Below, piece after piece: positions 56,060-64,000 of a DNA stretch of 64,000 bases. The notes under the pieces are model-generated. The model was given only the letters and a program-made list of their open reading frames with translations, was not told the origin of the DNA and ran no database searches. The position numbers and the translations under genes were made by a program. Source of the stretch: Viola odorata (Eukaryota; Streptophyta; Magnoliopsida; Malpighiales; Violaceae); the NCBI GenBank assembly GCA_963691705.1, contig OY829538.1, forward strand, positions 53,037,151 to 53,101,150, in the 5' to 3' direction. Within the stretch, counting starts at the first letter, position 1; every line of letters starts with the position of its first letter.

Positions 56060-56990
56060 TAAATGGTTATGATGGAGTCTGAAGGCTGGGGCTTACTGTG
56101 ATACCTGACTTTATGTGTTTGTGGTGCTGAATTAGGCTAATTGAGAGTGAGTTTATTCATATGCGGTGTGGTAAAGGAAATTGTTGTCCTATAGTTTTGA
56201 CCATGACAACTATGCTAATTAATTTGGCTTTCCTGAATTATTATGCTAAAGTTAAAAGCTTCCATTTTCATATAGGATGTGGTTATGCCTATTATTATTA
56301 TTACCTAGTTGATGGTGTGTGTCCATCTAATTCCTAGGATGTATACACCTTTAATGGAAATAGACATTGTGGTATTGTGAGAAATTTTACTCTTTGAATG
56401 TCTGCTTTGGTAGAAGGGCAATGGAGCAATGCTTTTGCTGTTTGTTTTTGATTGGATATTAAGTCTTCCTTTTTTATTTTTTTGGAAGCATAAGTTGTGT
56501 AGTTTTAATAGATGGGTTTTGTTTCTTGTAGGCATTGATCTATTGGCCATATTTGTGTTTAAATTGGTTATGATTTCTCATTATTTGTACATCTGCATTG
56601 TGTGAAGCTAGCGTGTTCGAATTTTGAATGATAAGTTGGTGGTTTGTATCTCTTTTTATTTTTGTTTGTGCACCAAAGCAGTCCGCTCTGTTCAGTCCTT
56701 AAACTCATCCATTGGATAGCAAACTGCAGCCTGTAGGTATACATTCTCCTGTTTCCTTCTCTTTGTTCATCTTTCTTCCCTTTTGTAATCATGATGTTGT
56801 TCTTGTTGTGTGCTTATCATTGTGTTCTTCACTTCTTTGTGTTAGAATCCATGAAGGAATAAGAAACTTGTGGGAAATGGTGAAAATGCCTCTTTACCAA
56901 CTATGTATGTTTATGCTTTTGCTGTTTGTTTTTTATTGGATATTGAGTCTTCCTTTTTGGTTATATGGTGCAGAAAAATAGAAAGCCAAG

Positions 56991-57316
56991 ATGGGAGAAA
57001 CCCAAGATGATGTTAAATGGTCAGATGGAAATGAAGAGAAATTTTTAACAATATTGCACGAGTGAGTTAAGAAACATCCTAATGGTGCACCCACCTTTAA
57101 AGCTATAGATTGGCAAGAAATAAATGAAGAAATATTTTTGGCTTCCAGTGAACGATTTGGAGGAATCAAGTTGCAAGGAAAATACAGTCGGCTGAGACAG
57201 AAGCATCGGCAATTTTCAGAATATTGTGATGACATTTATATTAAGGAGTATTGTTTCTCCATATTATTTTTAGTTAGAAACAAATTTATCATTTTAGTTC
57301 TTGAATTTGTTCATTG
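56991..57316 (+). pseudogene. Harbinger ORF1, Myb/SANT-like, interrupted
   Basis: The plus strand from ATG 56991 reads VKWSDGNEEKFLTILHE, then TGA at 57063-57065. It resumes VKKHPNGAPTFKAIDWQEIN and SSERFGGIKLQGKYSRLRQK. This is the Myb/SANT-like DNA-binding domain typical of the second protein of PIF/Harbinger elements, which helps nuclear import and DNA binding of the transposase. The stop breaks the gene after 24 codons. The normal protein is longer, so later exons may be missing. Confidence 0.7.
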
Positions 57317-57409
57317 ATCATGTCACCAAATGGATTAGAAGTGATTTAATTTGGAACATACAAAAGTGATTTATGTGATATCACTTTGTCAATTTTTTCG
57401 ATAACATTT

Positions 57410-57618
57410 GATGGTTTTTTGCGAAAACAGACCAACGTCATGACGCCCAGGATCAAGCGTCATGACGCCCCAAACAGAAGCGATGGTTTCTTGCGAAAAT
57501 ATTCCAGCGTCATGACGCCCAGGACCAAGCGTCATGTCGCCCCAAACAGAAGCGATGGTTTCTTGCGAAAACATCCTAGCGTCATGACGCCAAGCCTCAA
57601 GCGTCATTACGCCCGACC
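57410..57618. repeat. 72-bp tandem repeat with paired palindromes
   Basis: Units start at 57410, 57482 and 57554 with gatggtttyttgcgaaaa. Each holds two near-palindromes GCGTCATGACGC, starting at about 57435, 57457, 57507, 57529, 57579 and 57601, so they are spaced 22, 50, 22, 50, 22. Two copies have one or two changed bases. The array lies directly upstream of the (AT)n TATA region. Confidence 0.92.
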
Positions 57619-57640
57619 ATATATATATATATATATACTC
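57619..57640 (+). promoter_or_regulatory. TATA-like (AT)n upstream of Harbinger transposase
   Basis: An AT run followed by cttatctattttgccgcc and a CT-rich leader (57665-57700), as in plant core promoters. The transposase frame starts about 275 bp downstream. Confidence 0.45.
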
Positions 57641-57913
57641 TTATCTATTTTGCCGCCGCTCCTAGGTTTCTCTCTCTCTCCTCCAACCCGCTTTCCCTCT
57701 CCTAAACCCTAAAGAAAATCGATTTTTCCTTAAAAAAATACTGAAACCTTGTCTAAATTCCTCCAAATTTCAGAGTATTCATCCTTATCATTCCCTGAAC
57801 AAAACCCAACAAGCAATTACATAGATTAATTAACTTCAAGTACTTCTGTTATCAATTCAAGTGGTGATAGTTCCACTGATGATGACGAATTTGAAGAATT
57901 GACGCAGCTTCGT

Positions 57914-58818
57914 ATGCTAATGGAAGGTGAAAGTAGTCAAATTGGAAGAACACCTTGTCGCACATCTATGCTTAGTGGTCGAGCATATATCCTTGAAGTT
58001 TTAGGGGGAAATTCAACTGTATGTTACGATAACTTTCGTATGAAACCACATGTGTTTATGAATTTGTGTGATAGGCTGAGAACGATGGAATTAATACGCG
58101 CGACAAAAGGAGTTAGTGTAGAAGAGGGTTTGGCAATGGGATTGGCTGTATTATGCCATAGAGCAACTCAAAGGATGGTGGCAGACCGATATCAGCACTC
58201 TACTAGGACTGTGCACGAGTGGGTCAAGAAGGTGATACGCGTTTTAGCTACGTTAGCAACTCATTTGATCCAACATGTTAACAGAGGACCCATTCAGCCA
58301 AAAATTCTTGAAAATCCTAGATGGTATCCATATTTTGAGGTACGCATGTCTACCATAAATTCATGTTACTGAAAAAAAAACAATAATGTTTAAATATTTA
58401 AGTTATTCTTTTGTGTTTTTTCCTTATAGAAATGCATAGGTGCAATAGATGGTACTCATGTCGCAGCTTGGTCTCCTGCTTCCAAACAAAAAATATTTCG
58501 GGGTAGGAAATCACTTGTTACTCAAAATGTGATGGCGGGATGTTCGTATGATTTGATGTTTACTTTTGTTTATATTGGTTGGGAAGGCACAACTAATGAT
58601 TCACGCGTATTTCTTGATGCATTAACAAGGCAAGAAAATCAATTTCCTATGCCTCCAACAGGTGAAACATTATTCTTGTAATTCATAACAATATTTATTA
58701 ATTATTTTTTACCATCTTTTACTAATTGTATTTATCTTGTGCAGATTACTATTATGTTGTTGATGCTGGTTATCCAAATATTCCAGGATTTTTAGCTCCT
58801 TATCGTGGCGAACGGTAT
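57914..58818 (+). CDS. Harbinger transposase, 3' end cut off by LTR insertion
   Basis: Exons 57914-58339, 58430-58661 and 58745-58818 are open and spliced in frame. The start is uncertain: the frame extends upstream to about 57840 without an ATG, so a 5' exon may exist, and 57914 is the first ATG. The N-terminal half is the HTH-like region (FRMKPHVFMNLCDRLR, ATQRMVADRYQHSTRTVHEW). The DDE_4 nuclease begins KCIGAIDGTHVAAW and continues TNDSRVFLDAL and VVDAGYPNIPGFLAPYRGER, then stops at Tyr where the LTR begins. The third catalytic acid is therefore missing. Before the insertion the gene was apparently intact, unlike its relative at 33 kb. Confidence 0.85.
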
Positions 58819-59544
58819 TGATGATTAGTCAATGAATGGACTAGAGGGGGGGTGAATAGTCCCTTCTAAAAACTTCAAACTTTCTGCACAAATAGAGAAG
58901 AGAAGAATAGCAATACACAAAATGTATAGTGGTTCCAATTCACACGAATTGTACTCCACTACCTCCTCTTAGGATTTTCGAATGCAACACCTTGCTATTC
59001 ACTAGAGCTTTTCACGGGTTCAGCTCAACAACCTTACAATTGGTTTTACCGGGTTCACCAACAACCTTACAATAGTTTTCCAAGGCTAAACTATAACCTA
59101 TTGGTTTTTCAAGGGCTCAACCACAACCTATCAATAGTTTTCCAAGGCTCACTAACAACCTATGGTTTTTCCGGGCTCAACCACAAACCTAAGTTCTCTT
59201 TCAAGGGATGAGAACACTACCCTTAACCCAAAAGTGTTAGGTACACTTTTCAAACCTTAACAAAGATATTATCTCAAAATGCAACAAACAATTGGTGTAC
59301 ACAAAAATGAATAATAGTATGATTAAATTCAACACCAATAAATGAACAAATTACCTCAGAAAGAAAGCTTCAAAAGAACTCCCAAAATGACATAAGACAA
59401 GATTGAAATCGTTGAGGACAGCTTGTGTAAAGAGTGTTTAGATTTTTGGAGTTTGTAAAATGGAATTTTTATGAATGAGCTTTCTCAAATGTTCTCTTGT
59501 TGTTCTATATGTTCATTCTTCCTATCTAACTCATCTAAGATGAG

Positions 59545-59552
59545 TATATATA
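59545..59552 (-). promoter_or_regulatory. LTR TATA box, second element
   Basis: TATATATA on the minus strand, about 90 bp downstream of the palindrome array. It occupies the same place as 11713-11720 in the first element. Confidence 0.55.
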
Positions 59553-59644
59553 GTGTTTGGCAGAGGGAAGGTCGGACAAGAGAGGATGGGAACAAAAATG
59601 ACCGTTTTAAGTGGACAAAGTGACTGTTGGAACTTGTCTGCTTC

Positions 59645-59934
59645 TAACCGTGATCACGGTTAGGAGTAACCGTGATTACGGTTAGGACGAGCTCCTCAAG
59701 CCTTTAAAAAAAAACTAGCCGTTAGACTGACGTGATTCACGTTTAGGTCTAACCGTGATCACGGTTGCGTAACCGTGATCACGTTAAACCCCTTAACGTG
59801 ATTCACGTTACTCTCGGAAGTAAAATTCGTTTTGACACACCTTAACCGTGATTCACGGTAAGGCTTACCGTGATCACGGTTAGCTGAAATTGCAAACCGT
59901 GATTCACGTTTAGCCATAACCGTGATCACGTTTA
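59645..59934. repeat. LTR palindrome array, about ten dyads
   Basis: The consensus is TAACCGTGATCACGGTTA, a perfect 18-bp palindrome at 59645-59662. Variants follow at about 59667, 59729, 59750, 59770, 59793, 59843, 59864, 59894 and 59917. Neighbouring copies are mostly 20-23 bp apart. The unit differs from that of the first element, but the position is the same. Confidence 0.95.
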
Positions 59935-60230
59935 AGGCCTGATTGAAATCCTTAAAACGTTTTTTTCAAAACTTGTTTGACACAAAACCTTTTGACCCTT
60001 AATCTCTGAGGTATTTGAACACAAACCAAGTGTTAAAATAATACATACTTACATATAAATTTGATCTTAAATAACACTTGATCTTGAGTTTGCGAGTTCT
60101 TGAATTCGTTGCTTCCATTTAATGTTCGTCGCAAACTACACACATTCACACTTAAAATCCAATTAGCTATCTAATTAATTTACGAGTCTTGACATCATCA
60201 AAATAGGTTCGAGTACCCTTTGGGCTAACA

Positions 60231-60620
60231 ATCTCCCCCTTTTTGATGATGACAACCATAAATTAACTAAAACACAATTAGTACATAATTTTAAGTTGAA
60301 ATGTGAAAAAGGTGAGTTAAGAAAATACTCCCCCTATATCTTTGCCATAAAAGCTTCCCTTACGAAATGCATAAAGAGCATTAATGCTCCCCCTACATAA
60401 AACGTTAGATTGCACAAAGAAGCATGACAAAGAATAAATAAGCTACCAATTGATATCAACACATTTGCTATCAATTCCAACCAAGCTTGCACAAAGGCAA
60501 ACCAATAAAAACAAAATGCTACCTATTGATATAAAGATCAAAACAACAAATTCAATTCTCCATTCTCCTCCATAGCATATACTTCTCACATTTCCTCCTT
60601 ACTCCATTTTTCTCCCCCTT
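60231..60620 (-). other. Multiplied polypurine tracts, second element
   Basis: AAAAAGGGGGAGAT on the minus strand abuts the LTR start. More AGGGGGAG tracts lie at about 60328, 60387 and 60611. The context aatctcccccttttt, gatgatgacaaccataaatta is shared with 6189-6225. Confidence 0.7.
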
Positions 60621-60895
60621 TGTCATCAACAAAAAGGAGGCACAACACGAAGGAAACCAAGCTAGGAGAATATAATCATTCAAAAATAAGAGAAGGTAAA
60701 GGAGCAAGCATCCAAACAAGGCAAATAAGCAACTAGAATATAGAGACAATCCAGTTATCATCTCATAGAGTGCTAACAAAGCACACTACAAATAATAACT
60801 AAACATCCTAAAATATCCAAAAATAAGAGTTAGTTACTTAGACATGCCAAAAGAGTTTAAAAACCGAAATGCTAACCAACATAAGTGACTACAAA

Positions 60896-62209
60896 TCACT
60901 GTGGTGGAGGAGGTGGAAGACGAGCCATGATAGCCTGAAACATCTCTTCACTCCTAGCATCTCTAGCTGCTTGTCTCTCATCGAGCTGAGCAAGACGAAT
61001 CCCAAAGTGGCGCATCGACGTCTGAAGATCAGCCACATCCGAGGAGAGGTCAAGCATCCGCTCCCCCAAGGATGTAAAGTCCACATACTCTTGATCAGCA
61101 CCATCTTCATCCTCAGCATCAGCATCAGCTTCTATCTCTTCTTCTTCCGTTTCAGCATCATCTTCCGGAGGTTGGGAAGCACTTGCACCATCACCAAAAG
61201 AAGAGAGATCCCTAGCCACCTCAAAGCGCTTGCCTGACATCTTATCAAATCCATAGGCAAGTCGACCATTCTCTAAACGAAGCTTCCATCGAGAAGTGAT
61301 GTGTGTCATATCATAAGTCACACAATCCTTCGAAAACTCGTCACAATAAGGGATGCGGATGTCATGAGCCTCCAAAATATCCATCACCAAATGTGGATAA
61401 GGAAGATGAACCACAGACCCATGACCTTTAAGGCGATCCTTAGCCATATGATTTAGCACCAAAAATCCAAGGTTGAATTTCTTTTTCGTCAACAAACAAA
61501 ACAGAATCCAAACTTCCATACCCGGAATTGTGCTTAAATCACCCACCCTAGGAAGAACTATCTTGGACACTAGGTGGTACAACAAGAAACACAAAGGATC
61601 CAAAGCCTTAAGGGGAACCGGCTTACGAACGAGCTCAGTAGGAGCTACTGTCTTCCATTGCTCAAAAGTTGAAAAATCAGGATGATCAATTGTACCCCGA
61701 GACTTGTAAAAACACATTCCCTCATTCGGCACACCCAGAATTTTGCACATCATCTCCATATCAACTCGAATATCTTTCCCAAAGATTCGAGAAGTAATCA
61801 CACAATGGTCCGCAAACTTAATTGCTCTATTGTACTGAAGATTGGCATAAAAATTCTTCACAAGCACAGGACTATAGAATCTAGACCTAGCAACCACTCC
61901 AGACCAACCTTGTGCATTCACAAGCATAGACACATCACACTTAATGAAATTCTTAAAATTAAATAAGTGTGGCTTTATCAACTGACCCTTCTTAAAGACA
62001 TTGTGATAATTTTCAAAAGCATCCTCATTAACGAAAAACCTGGAGTCAAATGCCGTAGGAGGCACGTAGAATTGAGGATCCACTGCTGCTAAAGCTGCAT
62101 AATCTGGTTCCACGGAAGAAGTTGTCGCGGCAGCTCCGGTTACACTCTTGAGTCGTCTTCTCTTTGGTGTAGTAGCTCTAGGACGCTTGGAGGAAGATCC
62201 TTTAGCCAT
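60896..62209 (-). CDS. Putative plant transposon protein ORF, second copy
   Basis: 437 residues from the ATG at 62209, uninterrupted. It is homologous to 7173-8522: a basic N-terminus (SSSKRPRATTPKRRRLKS), PQFYVPPTAFDSRFF, SPVLVKNFYANLQ, ILGVPNEGMCFY, LDPLCFLLYHLVSKIVLPR, GFLVLNHMAKDR, an acidic stretch (about 360-385) and the end PPPPPQ. By eye, perhaps a third of positions agree with the first copy, mainly in these blocks. Function unknown. The basic N-terminus and nuclear-signal-like clusters would suit a nuclear protein. It has a likely promoter of its own upstream (62490-62581). Confidence 0.75.
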   Translation of the reverse strand: MAKGSSSKRPRATTPKRRRLKSVTGAAATTSSVEPDYAALAAVDPQFYVPPTAFDSRFFVNEDAFENYHNVFKKGQLIKPHLFNFKNFIKCDVSMLVNAQGWSGVVARSRFYSPVLVKNFYANLQYNRAIKFADHCVITSRIFGKDIRVDMEMMCKILGVPNEGMCFYKSRGTIDHPDFSTFEQWKTVAPTELVRKPVPLKALDPLCFLLYHLVSKIVLPRVGDLSTIPGMEVWILFCLLTKKKFNLGFLVLNHMAKDRLKGHGSVVHLPYPHLVMDILEAHDIRIPYCDEFSKDCVTYDMTHITSRWKLRLENGRLAYGFDKMSGKRFEVARDLSSFGDGASASQPPEDDAETEEEEIEADADAEDEDGADQEYVDFTSLGERMLDLSSDVADLQTSMRHFGIRLAQLDERQAARDARSEEMFQAIMARLPPPPPQ

Positions 62210-62489
62210 TACAAACAGAAGAAATCGAAGACAAACAGTAAAAATCCGAATTTAGAGAGTTAGGGTTTCGGATTGGGGAAATATGAGGAAAACTTGATTT
62301 TGCGGATTAAATCCAAAATCAACAAATGGGTTTTGTTTAGAGATGTGTGGGTAATGTTTTGGCAAAGTTTGATCGAAATCTGAGTAGATTTGAGTGTAAA
62401 ATCGGCAAAGAAATCGAGTTGAGAAGAGAGGGATTTCGGGTTTGAAGAGAGAGAGTAAAACTGAGTTTTTGGGAAAAAGAGGGAAAACA

Positions 62490-62581
62490 CGCGTTTTAAA
62501 TTCCCAGTGCCTAACCGTGATCACGGTAAGCAAAAATTGCCAACCGTGATTACGTTTAGACTCTAAACGTGAATCACGCTA
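62490..62581. repeat. Internal palindrome array, three dyads, with core promoter
   Basis: TAACCGTGATCACGGTAA (62512-62529), CAACCGTGATTACGTTTA (62541-62558) and TAAACGTGAATCACGCTA (62564-62581) match the LTR units of this element. On the minus strand a TTTAAA box (about 62495) and a CT-rich run (about 62460-62440) follow. The ATG at 62209 is about 300 bp from the array, against about 285 bp in the first element. Confidence 0.85.
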
Positions 62582-62883
62582 GGTGCTGATGTGAAATCCA
62601 AAATTTCGAAATTTCAAGTCCAAAAACCGAACTTTCAAACCGAAAACGTTTAAACACATCTCAAACTCATTCAAAACAAAACAAAACAAGATTATCAGTC
62701 CTGAAACAATTAACCACATGATCAACTACATTTAGTAAATAATCACATAATAGTTGAATCAAAAATGACATCTCAAAATTACCACAAGGGTGAGCTTCGA
62801 TTCATCACCCGAAATGTGCCACGAACACCCGATAAATATTATCTTTAATCTGCACTGGGTTTTCGGCACAACTACAAAACAAA

Positions 62884-64000
62884 TCAGTTAGCTCTAGGAA
62901 CCCAACCACGTTTGGGTCCTTCCTCATTTGCATAAGTACCCTTTGGTACCCAAATTTGTTTCCAACCAACAAATCCTCTACGAATGTAGCAAAAATAAGA
63001 TAGATGACCAAATTTTTTGCAATAGCTACATTTATAAATCGGTTTAGCATGTGAGGACTTGGTTTGAACTCTAGATGAACTAGCATGATTATTAGAAGAG
63101 TTTGCTTTGACAAAAGTGGTTTTACCCATGTTCATGCTTGTGGAAGATTTAAAACCAATGCCATGCATATTACCAAGATTCTTTTGATCATTCATGCATT
63201 GATAATGGCTATGATTGCTACGCACATATTTAGCTAATGTGTTCTCAAGCGTTTTAACCTTTTCTTCCAAAATAAAGATTTCCTTAGAGGAATTCTTACA
63301 AAGTTCACATTTGCCATTTTCTTCCTTAAGCTTACCACAAGCTATGTCAAGCAATTTATTCTTATTAGTCAACTCTTTGTTAAGCTCTTCTATTTTACTA
63401 ATCTCATTCTTAAGGCTTTCTAGTTCCTTAACAAGACTAGCATTCTTTTTATTAGCATGATCATACCGATCAGCTAGTTCATTAAAAACCTCTTGCAACT
63501 CATCATAATCACGTTCATCACAAGTAGAGTTGCTAGAACTTACCTCATCATCTGTTAGAGCCATAAGGCACAAGTTTGCCATTTCATCTCCGGATGAGGA
63601 TTCCAAAGAACTGCTGCTTGAGGTTGCATCATCTTCACTCCATGTAGATGTAGCTTTGAAAGCTCTTTTATGATGCTTCTTTCCCTCCTTCTTGTACTTA
63701 GAGCTGTGCTTTTCATATCTCTTTTTCTTTTCCAATCTAGGACATTCGCTCTTGATATGTCCTGGTTTGTCACACTCAAAGCACACAACATCAGCATTAG
63801 AATTTAACTTTAAATGGTTAGAAGACTCACCTTGATATTTGTTCTTCTTTGATTTCCAATGCTTTTGGAATTTCCTTGTGAAGAAGGCAAGAGTGTCTTC
63901 ATCCTCTTCAGCCATTTTACTGGCAAGGGCAATGCTCTTCTTTTCCTTGACATTTGCCTCCTCCAAATTGTACAAACCCAACTCATGCTCAAAAGCTGTA
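62884..64000 (-). CDS. gag: Sirevirus-like Gag, partial (N-terminus beyond window)
   Basis: The frame is open from the window edge (TAFEHELGLYNLEEANVKEK) to the stop near 62884, at least 371 residues. Unlike the first element's Gag it keeps the end of the UBN2 region (DTLAFFTRKFQKHWKSKKNK) and the first zinc knuckle CFECDKPGHIKSEC. Next come a basic Lys/His stretch, an acidic Ser-rich stretch, a long coiled coil (about 180-270), the second knuckle CSYCKKFGHLSYFC and the tail with QIWVPKGTYANEEGPKRGW. Two knuckles and this tail are typical of Sireviruses. No protease follows. Confidence 0.85.
   Translation of the reverse strand, partial: TAFEHELGLYNLEEANVKEKKSIALASKMAEEDEDTLAFFTRKFQKHWKSKKNKYQGESSNHLKLNSNADVVCFECDKPGHIKSECPRLEKKKRYEKHSSKYKKEGKKHHKRAFKATSTWSEDDATSSSSSLESSSGDEMANLCLMALTDDEVSSSNSTCDERDYDELQEVFNELADRYDHANKKNASLVKELESLKNEISKIEELNKELTNKNKLLDIACGKLKEENGKCELCKNSSKEIFILEEKVKTLENTLAKYVRSNHSHYQCMNDQKNLGNMHGIGFKSSTSMNMGKTTFVKANSSNNHASSSRVQTKSSHAKPIYKCSYCKKFGHLSYFCYIRRGFVGWKQIWVPKGTYANEEGPKRGWVPRAN

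Larger units (their letters stand above)
53050..58818 (+). mobile_element. PIF/Harbinger element split by pogo and a Sirevirus-like element
   Basis: GCCCGCGTTGCGTTTACTTC near 53050, followed by ggaggtattttcagaaat, resembles a Harbinger terminus and the left end at 32.1 kb. Plus-strand content in order: CT-rich leader (53300-53560), pogo insertion (53849-56059), Myb/SANT-like ORF1 (56991-57316), promoter-like repeat array (57410-57640) and transposase (57914-58818), cut by the LTR of the next element at 58819. The assignment of the left end to this same element is inferred. The right end lies beyond the window. Confidence 0.55.
58819..60230 (-). repeat. 3' LTR of second Sirevirus-like element
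   Basis: 1412 bp, TGTTAG at 60230 to CA at 58819. It shares gtggttccaattcacacgaat, the halting 'ccttaacccaaaagtgttagg' section and the U3 start with the first element's LTR. A TATA box (TATATATA) is at 59545-59552, with the palindrome array upstream at 59645-59934. Confidence 0.88.
58819..64000 (-). mobile_element. Second Sirevirus-like element, runs off the window
   Basis: On the minus strand: gag (>64000-62884), palindrome array (62581-62512), ORF of the plant transposon protein type (62209-60896), multiplied PPTs, 3' LTR (60230-58819). No pol lies between gag and the ORF. The LTR starts TGTTAGCCCAAAGGG, close to the first element's, and ends in CA against the Harbinger gene, with GGTAT (58814-58818) as the expected left copy of the target duplication. 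The plan is the same as in 5768-12287, but the sequences have diverged considerably. Confidence 0.88.

Noticed and set aside
57410..57618. CRISPR-like regular repeats
   Set aside because: The repeats are direct tandem copies without unique spacers and lie in a eukaryotic transposon promoter.

Overview
The window is nuclear DNA of a flowering plant, most likely a eudicot. It is AT-rich, its genes carry many short introns with GT..AG borders, and the genes are plant families (cytosolic HSP101/ClpB, an XS-domain protein of the FDM/IDN2 type, ALG14, prolyl 4-hydroxylase, an At4g08330-like protein, a PI-PLC piece). The transposon load is typical of plants: Copia/Sirevirus, LINE, hAT, MULE, PIF/Harbinger, pogo and Stowaway. 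I could not identify the species. No rRNA gene, intact tRNA gene, organellar block or CRISPR array was seen.

Layout. 1-3.3 kb is unresolved transposon-like DNA with tandem repeats. 3.6-5.4 kb holds LINE pieces. 5366-13633 is a non-autonomous hAT-type element that split a LINE and was itself entered, inside an (AT)n run, by a Sirevirus-like Copia element (5768-12287) ending in inverted U3 termini. 14.6-15.3 kb is a broken PI-PLC gene. 15.4-25 kb is a retrotransposon graveyard: a solo LTR, a decayed Copia pol split by a second Copia element with a 5-bp target duplication, and a Copia gag split by an hAT MITE. 25.2-30.7 kb holds an F-box remnant, a truncated XS gene and an HSP101 gene. 32-36 kb holds a dead Harbinger transposase and a fold-back MULE. 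39.2-52.1 kb is the gene-rich part: ALG14, an At4g08330-like gene, a small unknown plant gene and a complete prolyl 4-hydroxylase, with two Stowaway MITEs. 53-64 kb is another nest: a Harbinger element received a structurally intact pogo element and then a second Sirevirus-like element that runs off the window.

What stands out. The two Sirevirus-like elements share a plan on the minus strand: LTR, gag, no visible pol, an ORF with the 'putative plant transposon protein' look in the position of the Sirevirus envelope-like gene, a multiplied polypurine tract, LTR. Each carries arrays of about 18-bp palindromes at two matching places: in the LTR upstream of its TATA box, and about 290-300 bp upstream of the internal ORF, beside a second TATA-like and CT-rich core promoter. 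The palindrome sequence differs between the elements while the position does not. The Harbinger transposase has a comparable paired-palindrome array upstream of its TATA repeat. This suggests element-specific dyad arrays as promoter modules.

Among host genes, the HSP101 copy has complete exons and a heat-shock element, but it has lost both putative arginine fingers, sensor residues and the acidic tail, mostly by changes that look like CpG decay. The ALG14 copy carries a CGA-to-TGA-type early stop close to its end.
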